In this document: positions 16,591 to 25,835 of the stretch, piece after piece | Position numbering within the stretch: position 1 is the first letter of the stretch | How the letters are laid out: each line of letters begins with the position of its first letter | Source: Paenibacillaceae bacterium | Lineage (GTDB): Bacteria; Bacillota; Bacilli; Paenibacillales; NBRC-103111 | NCBI GenBank assembly: GCA_029256185.1 | Contig: JAQSYI010000025.1 | Location: forward strand, 35,295-99,294 | Length of the DNA stretch: 64,000 nt | Reading direction: 5' to 3' | The notes under the pieces: generated by a model | Databases searched by the model: none | Seen by the model: only the letters and a program-made list of their open reading frames with translations | Told to the model about the DNA's origin: nothing | Translations under genes and position numbers: made by a program

Positions 16591-17055
16591 GTGCGCATCC
16601 AATTCATTGACAAGGAACTGGCCTGGCAGATCAGGCATGAGGTCATGTGGCCGGAGCGGGAGCTGGATTATGTAAAGCTGGAGGACGATGACAAGGGAAT
16701 CCATTACGGCTTGTTCGAAGGGGAACAGCCGGTATCGGTCATCTCTCTGTTCATAGAAGGGGACGACGCGCAGTTTCGCAAGTTTGCCACCCTTCCCCGC
16801 ATGCAGGGCAGGGGCTGCGGCAGCGCATTGCTCAACCGTGTGCTGGAGGATGCATTCCGGACTGAAGCCAAGCGGATCTTCTGCAATGCCAGAAGCAACA
16901 AGACCGAATTTTACCGCAAATTCGGCTTGCTTCCCACAGACCGGACCTTCACCAAGGGCGGCAAAGAATATGTGATTATGGAGCGGCTGGCGGAGACAGC
17001 AGACGATGGACAATCAAACGGAGGAGAGAAACGGCATGAACTTGGCTCCCACTAA
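16591..17055 (+). CDS. GNAT-family N-acetyltransferase
   Basis: A 154-residue acetyltransferase. The acetyl-CoA loop is visible as LPRMQGRGCGSALLNRV near residue 75, followed by the usual beta-strand with NARSNKTEFYRKFGL. The GTG at 16591 is preferred because GGAG ends 9 bases upstream; the TTG at 16582 lies directly against that site. Its end overlaps the next gene by 20 bases, so the two are probably translated together. The substrate is unknown; ElaA/YjcF-like small acetyltransferases look closest. Confidence 0.85.
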   Translation: MRIQFIDKELAWQIRHEVMWPERELDYVKLEDDDKGIHYGLFEGEQPVSVISLFIEGDDAQFRKFATLPRMQGRGCGSALLNRVLEDAFRTEAKRIFCNARSNKTEFYRKFGLLPTDRTFTKGGKEYVIMERLAETADDGQSNGGEKRHELGSH

Positions 17056-18220
17056 CAAGCTCTACTACCAATCCGCTTATCTGGAGCAATGGCAGACTTC
17101 CGTGATCCATACAATGGAACGGGACGGAGAACATTATGCCATTCTGAAGGAGAGCGGCTTTTACCCGCATGGAGGCGGGCAGCCCTGTGATACAGGCACC
17201 ATTAACGGTATTCCCGTGGTGGACGTTGTTGCCGAAGGAGAAGTGATCCTCCACAAGGTAGCCGCACCCTTGGCTGAAGGAGAAGCAAGCTGCCGGCTTG
17301 ACTGGGGCAGAAGATTCGACCATATGCAGCAGCACAGCGGCCAGCATCTGCTGTCGGCAGTATGCCGCAGCGTCTGCCAAGGCACGACGGTAAGCTTCCA
17401 CCTGGGGACCGATTATGCCACTATCGACGTGGATCAAGGAGCGGTTACCCCGGAGCAGTTGGCGGAGATAGAGCGGGAGGCTAACCGCCATATTTATCTG
17501 AACCACAGCATGAACGGTTATTTCGTTACAGTTGAGGAGGCGGCCCGCTTGCCGCTCTCCAAAGCGCTTCAAGTAACCGATAACATCCGGATTGTGGAGA
17601 TGAAGGATGTGGAATACAATGCCTGCGGCGGCACTCATGTATCCTCCACCGGGGCAATCGGCTTGATCAAGCTGTTGAAGGCGGAGAAGCAGAAGGGCAA
17701 CACCCGGATCTACTTCAAATGCGGCGGCCGCGCTATGGATGAATTCAATGAATGCGTGCAGATTCTTGGCGCTCTATCCGCCAGATTCAATACAGGCAAG
17801 GAGGAGCTGACAGACCGGATCGGCAAGTGGGAGCTGGAGTACAAGCAGCTTCAGGCAGAGCTTGCCGCGGTCAAAGAACAGAATGACAGCTATCTGATCC
17901 GCGAGCTGCTCACCCAAAGCGAGGACGGCCTGATCGCCCGTCTGTTTACGGACAAGCCTCTGAAGGATCTGCAGAATCTGGCGGCCAAGCTTGCGGCAGA
18001 AAGCGGCTTGCTTGTACTGTTGGCCACATCTATGGAGAATAAGGTAGTGCTGGCTCATCAGCAGGGAGATAGCTTCCACTGTGGCGCATACTTCAAGGAG
18101 AATTTAGGAGCCTTCGGGGGGAAAGGCGGAGGCAGCGACAAGATTGCCCAAGCCGGTTTCCCGGATCAGGGTGCGGCGCTGTCCTATTACGAATTCGCCA
18201 GCGCAGATTTGAAGAAATGA
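17036..18220 (+). CDS. Alanyl-tRNA editing protein, AlaX-L type with DHHA1 domain
   Basis: A 394-residue homologue of the editing half of alanyl-tRNA synthetase, which hydrolyses Ser- or Gly-charged tRNA-Ala. The N-terminal part has the GGQP motif (HGGGQPCDTG). The editing domain has the zinc-site residues HMQQHSGQH near 100 and CGGTHVSS near 200. The C-terminal 140 residues form a DHHA1 domain with the glycine stretch FGGKGGGS. GGAGGAG precedes the ATG at 17036; the upstream ATG at 17006 has no ribosome site. Expressed with the GNAT gene before it. Confidence 0.9.
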   Translation: MNLAPTNKLYYQSAYLEQWQTSVIHTMERDGEHYAILKESGFYPHGGGQPCDTGTINGIPVVDVVAEGEVILHKVAAPLAEGEASCRLDWGRRFDHMQQHSGQHLLSAVCRSVCQGTTVSFHLGTDYATIDVDQGAVTPEQLAEIEREANRHIYLNHSMNGYFVTVEEAARLPLSKALQVTDNIRIVEMKDVEYNACGGTHVSSTGAIGLIKLLKAEKQKGNTRIYFKCGGRAMDEFNECVQILGALSARFNTGKEELTDRIGKWELEYKQLQAELAAVKEQNDSYLIRELLTQSEDGLIARLFTDKPLKDLQNLAAKLAAESGLLVLLATSMENKVVLAHQQGDSFHCGAYFKENLGAFGGKGGGSDKIAQAGFPDQGAALSYYEFASADLKK

Positions 18221-18251
18221 GAGAGCTTGCCCCGGCAGACCCGCAAACAAA

Positions 18252-18279
18252 GAACCGCCCGCTGCTGCTTGGGCGGTTC
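18252..18279 (-). terminator. Rho-independent terminator between convergent genes
   Basis: GAACCGCCC and GGGCGGTTC form a 9-base-pair stem with a 10-base loop. On the minus strand it is followed by TTTGTTTG, so it mainly serves the stalk-domain protein gene; it may also end the alaX transcript. Confidence 0.65.
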
Positions 18280-18320
18280 TGGGGATTTGGCTATGGCTGG
18301 CTGCTTGCGGTCTGCAGGAT

Positions 18321-19385
18321 TTATTTGCCGATAACGATCTGTCCGTCAGACAGCCCGGCTGCATTCATGCGGGCAACCTCCTTGAAGAATTGGAGCGGCA
18401 CATACGTGGTTTCTCCTGCCAGTACAGGCGGGGTTCCCAATTGAACCGGCGCGCCCTGCTGATACGCATAGGAGTCCTTATCCACGGTCAGGCTGATGCT
18501 CTGATCCAGCGTGACGCTCCAGGATGCCTCATCCCAGGTCACGGTGAAGCCGAGAGCTTCGGCGATGGCCCGCAGCGGCACCATGGCCGTGCCATCGCCA
18601 GCCGTATAAGGCGCGGGCGCAGTAATCAGGTTGCCATTGACCACAATTGGCATTCCGGTTATATGGCCTGTGGAACCGTGATTGGCCTCACCCGGTTCTG
18701 CTTGGACAGGGGGAGTGGCGGCTTCGGGCAATACAATTACTTTTAGCGGAGTGGTCTGGGCCGGAATGCTTTTGGTGGATACATCGTAGATAACGGCCAA
18801 ATTCCGGTTGGCGAGCTCGCCCTCATAATTCTGACCGTCAGGCAGAATAATCTTCGTGTCATCGGCCAAATTCAGCTTCAGCTGATTGTCTGCACTCACC
18901 AGATGCCCGTCAAACCGGTCTACCTTGATGCTCTGGTCTTGCGGGAAGTCAACAGCGAGCACAACCGCTTCGTATTGGGGCGGATAGATCATAATGACCG
19001 GCAGGGTGGCATCGTAGAAGCCGGTGACGGTGGCGCCCACTGCAAGCTTGGCATCCGTAACCATGTATGTATCTGCAGTCACCAGGAAATTAACCAGTCC
19101 GCCGGCTTGATCTTCAACGAGCACATAGGTCCGGCCCTTATCTGCGGTTCCTTCCGCCACTGGGGCCGGATGGATCTCCTTGACTGTTCCTGTGAAAGAA
19201 TTAAACCGGGCTTGCTCGATTTGGTCTTGTGGCTGAATGGCTGGCTGGGACTGCTCTATTTGTCCTTGGATTGGATTGACCGGCATGATCGCGTTTTCTG
19301 CGGCATGGACCCCCGCGGCAGAGAGGGAAAGGACCGCTGCAGACAGTATTCCTGTTAGCCATTTCTTGTTTAAGTTGTTGTTCAT
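18321..19385 (-). CDS. Secreted protein with copper-amine-oxidase-like stalk domain
   Basis: A 354-residue exported protein. A signal peptide (ending near VHAAENA) is followed by a Gln-rich stretch. A central beta-rich region (about 45-230) reads like an OB-fold or anti-sigma-I-type domain. A C-terminal stalk domain (about 235-354) has MVPLRAIAEALGFTVTWDEA and TTYVPLQFFKEV. This domain is widespread on Paenibacillus surface proteins and has no amine oxidase activity. The start at 19385 has AAGGAG upstream; the frame extends 32 codons beyond without support. Function unknown, probably wall-associated. Confidence 0.8.
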   Translation of the reverse strand: MNNNLNKKWLTGILSAAVLSLSAAGVHAAENAIMPVNPIQGQIEQSQPAIQPQDQIEQARFNSFTGTVKEIHPAPVAEGTADKGRTYVLVEDQAGGLVNFLVTADTYMVTDAKLAVGATVTGFYDATLPVIMIYPPQYEAVVLAVDFPQDQSIKVDRFDGHLVSADNQLKLNLADDTKIILPDGQNYEGELANRNLAVIYDVSTKSIPAQTTPLKVIVLPEAATPPVQAEPGEANHGSTGHITGMPIVVNGNLITAPAPYTAGDGTAMVPLRAIAEALGFTVTWDEASWSVTLDQSISLTVDKDSYAYQQGAPVQLGTPPVLAGETTYVPLQFFKEVARMNAAGLSDGQIVIGK

Positions 19386-19576
19386 GCTTGTGCTCCTTTT
19401 CCGTTGTTGGATTGGGTATTGCACTTTCCTAAACGCGTTTGCACCCGAAAATGTTTCAAAAAACCTGCGGCGGCAATACAACGCAGTTTAGCGGGAGGTT
19501 TACCCGTTGATTCTTTCAGAATGATTGGGTGGACTCCTTTGATACCGTTTATCAAGGCTTTAGCTGGATAAAACAA

Positions 19577-19627
19577 ATAAGCAGAGAAGGGAAAGCCCAT
19601 AATTGGAGCCTTCCCTTCTCTGCTTAT
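19577..19627 (-). terminator. Strong rho-independent terminator of the LCP gene
   Basis: ATAAGCAGAGAAGGGAA and its exact reverse complement make a 17-base-pair stem around a 17-base loop that can pair further. On the minus strand it is followed by TTGTTTTATCC. Confidence 0.8.
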
Positions 19628-19633
19628 GTTTAT

Positions 19634-21148
19634 TTAAGGATTCTTTACTGTGCCGTTATTGGATGAAGGAGTAGGACTGGGAACAACAGTCGGGTTCACG
19701 GTATTCATGGGCGCCGGTGGCGTATTCCCGCCCGCTGGAGCAGCACTGCTCTTGCCGGCGTTTGTTGCTTCATTGCCCGGTGCAGCTGGAGAATTTTTCC
19801 CCTCCAGATCTATTAATCCCGCATTTTCCAGCTCGTCCCTAGGGCCCTGGGGGTTGCCGCTGGGGCTCAGACTGGCGCCGGGATTGTTAGGCTTGGGCGT
19901 AGGTTCGGGTTGGGCTGTCCCGGAGCCGCTTCCTCCGGGGGCTCCTGAGGGGACCGTTGGTGAAGGCTGAGCTGCGTTGGCATCTGTCGGTGAGCCCGGG
20001 TTCGGCGCGGCAGAGCTTCCGGGAGCATCGACCGTCGCTTGGGGCGTCGGCTTGACCGTAGGCTTAACTGTCGGCTTCACCGTAGCATTGGGCGTTGCCT
20101 TCGTCCCGCTTTCGCTGTCCGTGCCCTGGCTCAGCTTGCCGCCGCTTGACGGGGCTTTGGATGCGGTTGTGGTAGGCAAATCGCCGAACAATTGCTTGAT
20201 GAATGTCTGCAAGGCCGCCTGGTTCACGCCAATCACTTCAGCGCCGCCGACCCGCTTCTCTTCCAGCAGGTCCTTGGGAGGAATCTGCTGGCTGACCATG
20301 CCGTCCGTCTTCACCTCAAAGCCCAGAGAAGCCAACTTGATCAACTGGGTTACATTCAGATTGGTTTCAATATAAGGATCGATGCTTTGCAGAATGCTGG
20401 GAATTTTTAGCAAGGAACTGGTGGACTGCAGCTTTTCGGCCAGCGCCTTCATGAACTTGCGCTGCCGCTCTGTCCGTGTGAAGTCGCTTGTGGCGTCGTG
20501 GCGGAACCGTACGTACTGCAAGGCGGTATTGCCGTCCAACAGCTGATAGCCCTTCTTCAAATCGATGTCGTACAGGTGATCATCCGCGGAGTCGCTGTAT
20601 TTCATATCCTTTTCTACATCCAGATAGATTCCGTCCATCGCGTCGACCATGGCGATGAACCCCTTGAAATCCGTATAGACATAATACTGAATGGGAATCC
20701 CCATCAGGTTGCTGACCGTCTTCATGGCAAGCTCCGGCCCGCCTCTGGCCAGCGCCGTATTAATCCGGTCGTTGCCATAGCCCGGGATGGACACATACGT
20801 ATCCCTCAGAATGGAGAACAGGTACGACTTCTTGGTCACAGGGTCCAGGGAAGCGATCATAATAGAATCGGAGCGGGGTACCTCATTCTGGGACATCCCC
20901 CGTGAATCTCCTCCCAGAAGCAGGATATTGACCCGTTCCTTGCCCTCCCATTTGGGCGGGGTCAGCTCTGTTCCTGTTTTGGTAATGGTGTCCGTCCGCA
21001 CTTTATTGAAGATGGAGTCCTCGGGCTCGGCGTGGATATTGCCGGCGAAAGAATATATGGAATATGCATAATAGCCAACTACACTTATCACCACCACCAG
21101 CAGACCCAGAAGGGACCATTTTATCTTTTGGCGGAGTTTTTTGTTCAT
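19634..21148 (-). CDS. LytR-CpsA-Psr family protein with long Pro/Ser/Thr tail
   Basis: A 504-residue membrane protein. One membrane segment (about 10-30) leads to an extracellular LCP domain (about 75-230), with conserved Asp/Arg in GGDSRG, RSDSIM, SILRDTYV and RFRHDATSDFTRTERQ. Such enzymes attach teichoic acid or other glycans to peptidoglycan. About 165 C-terminal residues are low-complexity, with TVKPTVKPT repeats and PGGSGSGT-type stretches, probably reaching through or binding the wall. AAAGGGGAA precedes the ATG. It is divergent from the ABC exporter and transcribed alone. Confidence 0.9.
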   Translation of the reverse strand: MNKKLRQKIKWSLLGLLVVVISVVGYYAYSIYSFAGNIHAEPEDSIFNKVRTDTITKTGTELTPPKWEGKERVNILLLGGDSRGMSQNEVPRSDSIMIASLDPVTKKSYLFSILRDTYVSIPGYGNDRINTALARGGPELAMKTVSNLMGIPIQYYVYTDFKGFIAMVDAMDGIYLDVEKDMKYSDSADDHLYDIDLKKGYQLLDGNTALQYVRFRHDATSDFTRTERQRKFMKALAEKLQSTSSLLKIPSILQSIDPYIETNLNVTQLIKLASLGFEVKTDGMVSQQIPPKDLLEEKRVGGAEVIGVNQAALQTFIKQLFGDLPTTTASKAPSSGGKLSQGTDSESGTKATPNATVKPTVKPTVKPTPQATVDAPGSSAAPNPGSPTDANAAQPSPTVPSGAPGGSGSGTAQPEPTPKPNNPGASLSPSGNPQGPRDELENAGLIDLEGKNSPAAPGNEATNAGKSSAAPAGGNTPPAPMNTVNPTVVPSPTPSSNNGTVKNP

Positions 21149-21394
21149 GAACGAATTCCCCTTTCAACAGCTTTTCAGATCTATTTTTCCTTTTTACAAG
21201 GGGTTGTTGTATGATAGCCTTAGAATTAGACGATAATTGTCGGAAAAAGGTTTCATTATTTCACAATCTTCGCTGGCATACCCCTTATTGTGCATAAACG
21301 CCTTATTTGATTATACCTGATTCACGGGACAATTACACGGCAATGCTTGTCAATAATTCCGGATGCGGCAGGAAGGGAGCTGTTATTTCATCAT

Positions 21395-22471
21395 ATGTTG
21401 GCAATAGACGTCAAGAATCTGCACAAGAAGTTTCAGGTTCAGCAGAACCGGGAGGGTCTCGCCGGAGCGTTCCGGGATCTGTTCAAGCGGGAATTCCGCA
21501 CCATATCCGCAGTCAAGGACATATCCTTCCAGATCCCCCAGGGGGAGATCTGCGGCTATATCGGCGAGAACGGAGCCGGTAAATCCACCACCATCAAGAT
21601 GCTTACAGGCATTCTTGTGCCGACCTCGGGTCATATCCGGGTGAACGGCTTCGTACCTTTTAAGGAAAGAGAAGCTTTTGTCCGCGGCATCGGTGTGGTC
21701 TTCGGGCAGCGAAGCCAACTGTGGTGGGATATTGGCGTAATCGAATCCTTCCGGCTCCTGCGCAAGGTATACCGGGTAAGCGAGCAGGATTTCAAGCAGC
21801 GGCTCGATGAACTGGTGGAGCGACTGCAGCTGTCGGATATCCTGAACCGGCCGGTGCGCAAGCTCAGTCTGGGCCAGAGGATGCGCTGTGAGCTGGCCGC
21901 CTCGTTGCTGCACAACCCCTCCATTCTTTTTCTGGATGAGCCGACAATCGGATTGGATATTATGGTCAAAACGGAGATCCGGGAGTTCCTTAAATCCATG
22001 AACAAGCGGTACGGGACTACCATTCTGCTGACTACCCACGATTTGCAGGATATCGAAGCCCTCTGTTCAAGGGTTATTATGTTGGACGATGGGAGCATCA
22101 TCTATGACGGCAGCTTAGAAGAGCTGAAGAACAGATGGGGCAGAGGCAAGGAACTGGTGCTGCAATATGCCTCGTCTGTCAACCTGCCGCTCTTGCAGGA
22201 GCTGACCGAAGGACTGGATGTGGAATGGTCACAGGAAAATGAACGGACCGCCAGAGTGTGGGTGCCATCGGACAAGACGAATGTGTCCGAGGTGCTGGGC
22301 CGGGTGGTTGGAGCAGCCGATCTGGAGGATATACGCATTATTGAGACACAAACGGATGATATCGTCCGGGAAATATACAAGTCCGGCAGCGCTGCCGTTC
22401 GGGAGAAGGTTGCGGAGCTTGCTTCAGCACAGGATCGGGAGCTTGTTCTGGAAGGAAGCAAGGACTCATGA
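21395..22471 (+). CDS. ABC exporter ATPase subunit (ABC-2 type)
   Basis: A 358-residue ATPase. It has a Walker A (GENGAGKSTTIK), a signature (LSLGQRMRCELA), a Walker B (ILFLDEPTIGLD) and a switch His (TTHDLQD). A C-terminal domain of about 110 residues is typical of the DrrA-like group. The ATG at 21395 is about 15 bases from GGAAGGGAG; an upstream TTG at 21347 is in frame but unlikely. Its stop overlaps the first permease by ATGA. With the two permeases it should form an exporter; the substrate is unknown. Confidence 0.9.
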   Translation: MLAIDVKNLHKKFQVQQNREGLAGAFRDLFKREFRTISAVKDISFQIPQGEICGYIGENGAGKSTTIKMLTGILVPTSGHIRVNGFVPFKEREAFVRGIGVVFGQRSQLWWDIGVIESFRLLRKVYRVSEQDFKQRLDELVERLQLSDILNRPVRKLSLGQRMRCELAASLLHNPSILFLDEPTIGLDIMVKTEIREFLKSMNKRYGTTILLTTHDLQDIEALCSRVIMLDDGSIIYDGSLEELKNRWGRGKELVLQYASSVNLPLLQELTEGLDVEWSQENERTARVWVPSDKTNVSEVLGRVVGAADLEDIRIIETQTDDIVREIYKSGSAAVREKVAELASAQDRELVLEGSKDS

Positions 22472-23262
22472 TCAGCGCTTATCTGGATTTCATCCGCATC
22501 CGCTTTCTTTCCATGTTGGCCTATAGAATGAATTATTATACTGGAATTCTGATATACTTAGTCAATATTGGGGCGCAATATTTCTTGTGGGGCGCAATCT
22601 ACTCCGGCCAGGATGGTCTGGGGGGGATGAGTATGTCCCAGATGACCACTTATGTAGCTGTGGCCTGGATGGCCCGCGCGTTTTACTTCAACAATCTGGA
22701 CCGGGAGATCGGCAACGAAATCCGTGATGGAAGCGTGGCAATACAGTTTATTCGGCCTTACCCGTATTTAGTTGTGAAAATCATGCAGGCCTTCGGGGAA
22801 GGCTTGTTCCGCCTGCTGCTTTTTTCAACGCCGGGCATGCTGCTGGTCTGGCTCCTGTTTCCCGTGCGTTTTCCCAACGACCCGTTGTTGTGGGCCGCCT
22901 TCCTGTCCATGCTGCTGCTCAGCTTCGTCATCAACTCGCAGATCAATATTCTAACCGGCTTGTTCGCCTTCTTCATCGAGAACAGCGAAGGCATGATGCG
23001 CTTCAAGCGGGTGCTGGTCGATCTGTTCTCCGGTCTGATCATTCCTGTCTCCTTCTTCCCGGGATGGGCGGAAACGGTGCTGCGTCTGCTGCCTTTTCAG
23101 GCTATCACCTATCTGCCTTCATCCGTATTCGCAGGCAGGACAGAGGATATCCGCATCTGGGGCGTGATAGGCGTTCAACTGCTTTGGCTTGCCCTTCTGA
23201 TGATACCCATTATAATCATGTGGCGGCAGGCGCGGCGCCGGCTGTTTGTGCAGGGAGGCTGA
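22468..23262 (+). CDS. ABC-2 type permease (COG4587-like)
   Basis: A 264-residue membrane protein with about six hydrophobic segments, belonging to the permease family that comes as paired subunits next to DrrA-like ATPases. The start overlaps the ATPase stop by 4 bases, showing translational coupling. The amphipathic sequence RFKRVLVDLFSGLIIPVSFFP-like near residue 185 resembles the family's conserved loop. Homologous pairs in cyanobacteria export viologens, but that does not fix the substrate here. Confidence 0.85.
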   Translation: MISAYLDFIRIRFLSMLAYRMNYYTGILIYLVNIGAQYFLWGAIYSGQDGLGGMSMSQMTTYVAVAWMARAFYFNNLDREIGNEIRDGSVAIQFIRPYPYLVVKIMQAFGEGLFRLLLFSTPGMLLVWLLFPVRFPNDPLLWAAFLSMLLLSFVINSQINILTGLFAFFIENSEGMMRFKRVLVDLFSGLIIPVSFFPGWAETVLRLLPFQAITYLPSSVFAGRTEDIRIWGVIGVQLLWLALLMIPIIIMWRQARRRLFVQGG

Positions 23263-23266
23263 CGGT

Positions 23267-24052
23267 ATGTTCTATATTTCCTTGGGCTGGGATTATCTGA
23301 AAAATTATATGAAGATCCGCCTGTCCTACCGGGCCGATCTGCTGGTGGAGATCCTGTCTGACCTGTTATTTCAGGGGGTTAATCTGTTTTTCCTGCTGGT
23401 TGTGTTTATGCATACGGATCTGCTGGACGGTTGGACCGAATCCCAGATGCTGTTTGTGTACGGCTATTTTATGGTGCCATACGGAATATTCACTTGCTGC
23501 TTCAACTTGTGGAACTTCACGGACCGTTACATTGTCAAAGGCGAGATGGACCGGATTCTCACTCGTCCCGCCTACAATCTCGTCCAGCTTATATTGGAAA
23601 ATCTGGACCCGCCCTCGCTGGCAGGCTCTATAGTGGGATTGGTTATTATGGCCTCAACCTGGCCGTCCCTTGGCGCAGGGTTTGATTGGTACGACCCTTT
23701 TGTTGTTGTTCTGCTGGTAGCCGGATCGGTTGCCGTCTATGCGGGCATCTATGTTACCTTTACGGCCATTTCCTTCTTTACTGATGCGCCTACGGGCATA
23801 CTGCCGCTCATCTTCAATATCCAGAATTATGGCCGGTACCCGGTGACGATTTATAACAAGACGATTACCGTATTGCTGACAGGGGTGCTTCCCTTCGCTT
23901 TTGTCGGCTTCTATCCCGCGGCGTATTTTCTGAATCGGGCGGAATGGGGCAAGATGGCGATGCTGACTCCTGTGGTGGGGGCCGTCTTTTTGGCAGGAGC
24001 GCTGTTGTTCTGGAACTTCGGTGTCAGCCGCTACCGGGGAGCCGGCTCATAA
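23267..24052 (+). CDS. ABC-2 type permease, partner subunit (COG3694-like)
   Basis: A 261-residue membrane protein with six predicted segments, following the first permease after 4 bases. GGGAGG lies 9 bases before the ATG at 23267; the in-frame upstream codon at 23246 falls inside the previous gene. The conserved GEMDRILTRPAYN stretch, near residue 95, is typical of this family and resembles the equivalent DGSVAIQFIRPYP in the first permease. The two probably form a heterodimeric channel. Confidence 0.85.
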   Translation: MFYISLGWDYLKNYMKIRLSYRADLLVEILSDLLFQGVNLFFLLVVFMHTDLLDGWTESQMLFVYGYFMVPYGIFTCCFNLWNFTDRYIVKGEMDRILTRPAYNLVQLILENLDPPSLAGSIVGLVIMASTWPSLGAGFDWYDPFVVVLLVAGSVAVYAGIYVTFTAISFFTDAPTGILPLIFNIQNYGRYPVTIYNKTITVLLTGVLPFAFVGFYPAAYFLNRAEWGKMAMLTPVVGAVFLAGALLFWNFGVSRYRGAGS

Positions 24053-24200
24053 TGGGATCTTTCGGGAAATTAAACAGAGGGTACAGACCATGAGCGTGGA
24101 CTACGAGGATGGTCTATGCGTACTATGGGCATGGACTATGCATATGGAATAGAGATTCACCAGCGTGACTCTGCCGGCAGAATCGGGAAGGAGGGGACCA

Positions 24201-24707
24201 ATGGCAATCACTGCTGTCAAAATCGGGAAGAGGGCCTGGGAACGGGAGGCCATACGGTTGTTCATCAGCCTGTATAACGGATTGGGCAAGGATTACGGCT
24301 ACCGGCTGCTGTTTCAGCAGGAGAAGCCTGATGCCGTGCTGGAGGAGCGGGGAGCGCTGCGGCGCAAGCTGGGCGTGGAGATTACCCACTTGTTCTATAG
24401 CCAGCAGGAGGCGATGCGCGTATTCGGACATCAAACTCCCCCCGTCCCGGTGCAAGGGGAGGAGAACTTTGACCACCTGCTTCAGGAGTTGAATCTGCTG
24501 ATCCGCAAGAAAATCGGCAAACGGCGCTCCTACAGCATGAGTTATCCCATCGCGCTGCTGATCCGCAACGCTTCGCCCGGCTACGGCATGTCGGATTTCC
24601 TGGCCCGGCGTTCGGAGATACTGCTGCCGGAGGACGGATCATTTACCCATATCTGGTTTGTTTCCCGGGATGGCGATTTCCAGTGGAAGCTGGTAGAATT
24701 AATCTGA
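24201..24707 (+). CDS. Unknown 168-residue protein with nuclease-fold-like motif
   Basis: It starts at 24201 with GGAAGGAGGGG upstream, about 150 bases after the exporter. I recognise no family. Around residues 41-63 it reads EKPDAVLE, then after 11 residues GVEITH. This spacing, Pro-Asp then Glu-x-Thr, recalls PD-(D/E)xK nuclease folds with the Lys replaced by Thr. Basic residues are frequent (RRKLG, KKIGKRRS). No membrane segment or signal peptide, so cytoplasmic. The nuclease resemblance is only an inference from one motif. Confidence 0.75.
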   Translation: MAITAVKIGKRAWEREAIRLFISLYNGLGKDYGYRLLFQQEKPDAVLEERGALRRKLGVEITHLFYSQQEAMRVFGHQTPPVPVQGEENFDHLLQELNLLIRKKIGKRRSYSMSYPIALLIRNASPGYGMSDFLARRSEILLPEDGSFTHIWFVSRDGDFQWKLVELI

Positions 24708-24760
24708 TTCCTTTATTGGGTTCAAATTTGATGCCATAGAAATAACGGAGACTCTTGATC

Positions 24761-25621
24761 ATGAGCATATTTCATTCCGTCCGTAAGGGACTATTGGTCT
24801 TGTTAGTGATATTAAGCGTTTTGTTGGTTGTCAGCGGTTGCGGCGGGGATGAGGAAGCGGTTGCTCCTGCCGGTCCGCTGAAGATTCCGGTTCTGATGTA
24901 TCATGAAGTAACTACGGACTCCACCAAGTGGGATTATGCGACCATTTCCCCGGAGAAACTCCGCAGTGATTTGACCGCCCTCAGGGATAACGGGTTTACT
25001 CCGATTTTCTTCAAGGATATCGATCAGGCCCGCAAGGGGAAGGCGAACCTGCCGGTCAAGCCGGTGTTGGTTACCTTTGATGACGGATACTATAACAACT
25101 ATGAGTTTGCTTATCCGATCCTGCAGGAAATGAAAATGAAGGCGACTATCTCTGTTATCGGCTGGTCGGTAGGCAGACAATATCATCTGGATAATGTTAC
25201 TCTGATCACCCGTCATTTTACGTGGGAGGAAGGGAAGGAGATGTACGACTCCGGGCTGGTGGATATCCAGAGCCACTCCTTCAACCTCCATAATCAATCG
25301 GACACGGAGAATGGGGTAGCGCCTTTTCCGGGCGAGAGTGCGGCCGACTACACGAAGCGCTTTAAGGCGGACACGCAGAAGCTGAAGGACTTGATCGAGA
25401 GCAAGATTGGCAACAAGGTGATTGTGTATACCTATCCTTATGGAGTATATAATGAGACCTCGGAGGCACTTATTAAGGAACTGGGCTTTGAATACAGCCT
25501 GACGGTGGATGACGGTGTTTCCGATTTTAACGTCAGTCCTTATTTGCTGAAGCGGATTAACGCGCCCATTGAGATGCCCAGTGCTGATCTAATTAAAGCG
25601 ATTGAGTTGGGTATCCAGTAG
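24761..25621 (+). CDS. Lipoprotein polysaccharide deacetylase
   Basis: A 286-residue NodB-fold carbohydrate esterase. The signal peptide ends in the lipobox VVSGC with Cys27. The metal and catalytic motifs are VTFDDGYY near residue 108 and SHSFNLHN near 170, with TYPYGVYNE near 225 as motif 3. The ATG at 24761 follows GGAG by about 10 bases. It probably removes acetyl groups from a cell-wall or exported glycan at the outer membrane face. A terminator follows. Confidence 0.9.
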   Translation: MSIFHSVRKGLLVLLVILSVLLVVSGCGGDEEAVAPAGPLKIPVLMYHEVTTDSTKWDYATISPEKLRSDLTALRDNGFTPIFFKDIDQARKGKANLPVKPVLVTFDDGYYNNYEFAYPILQEMKMKATISVIGWSVGRQYHLDNVTLITRHFTWEEGKEMYDSGLVDIQSHSFNLHNQSDTENGVAPFPGESAADYTKRFKADTQKLKDLIESKIGNKVIVYTYPYGVYNETSEALIKELGFEYSLTVDDGVSDFNVSPYLLKRINAPIEMPSADLIKAIELGIQ

Positions 25622-25648
25622 AATAAGCCTGTTATATTGTTTTGTACA

Positions 25649-25682
25649 AATCCGGCCTGAACATTGTCAGGCCGGATTTTCT
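25649..25682 (+). terminator. Rho-independent terminator of the deacetylase gene
   Basis: AATCCGGCCTGA and TCAGGCCGGATT form a perfect 12-base-pair stem with a 6-base loop, followed by TTC. Confidence 0.85.
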
Positions 25683-25787
25683 ATGGCTCCCGGCAGGACT
25701 GCGGAGATTATAAAGGTTTTCTGGGTTCCTGTGAAGAAATAAACATTCTGCAAAATAGCTATATATACAGGTTAGAGCCCCAGGCAT

Positions 25788-25815
25788 TATAATTATCCAA
25801 ATGAATGCGTTTGCA
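25788..25815 (+). promoter_or_regulatory. -10 box overlapped downstream by a cre-like site
   Basis: TATAAT at 25788-25793 is followed at 25801-25815 by ATGAATGCGTTTGCA, which fits the cre consensus WTGNAANCGNWNNCW with one mismatch. The site would cover the transcript start, a classical position for CcpA repression. No good -35 box is seen. Confidence 0.45.
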
Positions 25816-25835
25816 TACCGAAAAGAGGAAGCCGG

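Noticed and set aside
19433..19446. cre-like sequence near the stalk-domain protein gene
   Set aside because: AAACGCGTTT is present but two or more consensus positions fail, so it is weaker than the sites at 10564 and 25801.
24090..24152. 20-codon open frame between the exporter and the unknown protein
   Set aside because: Too short, Trp/Met-rich, and without a convincing ribosome site.
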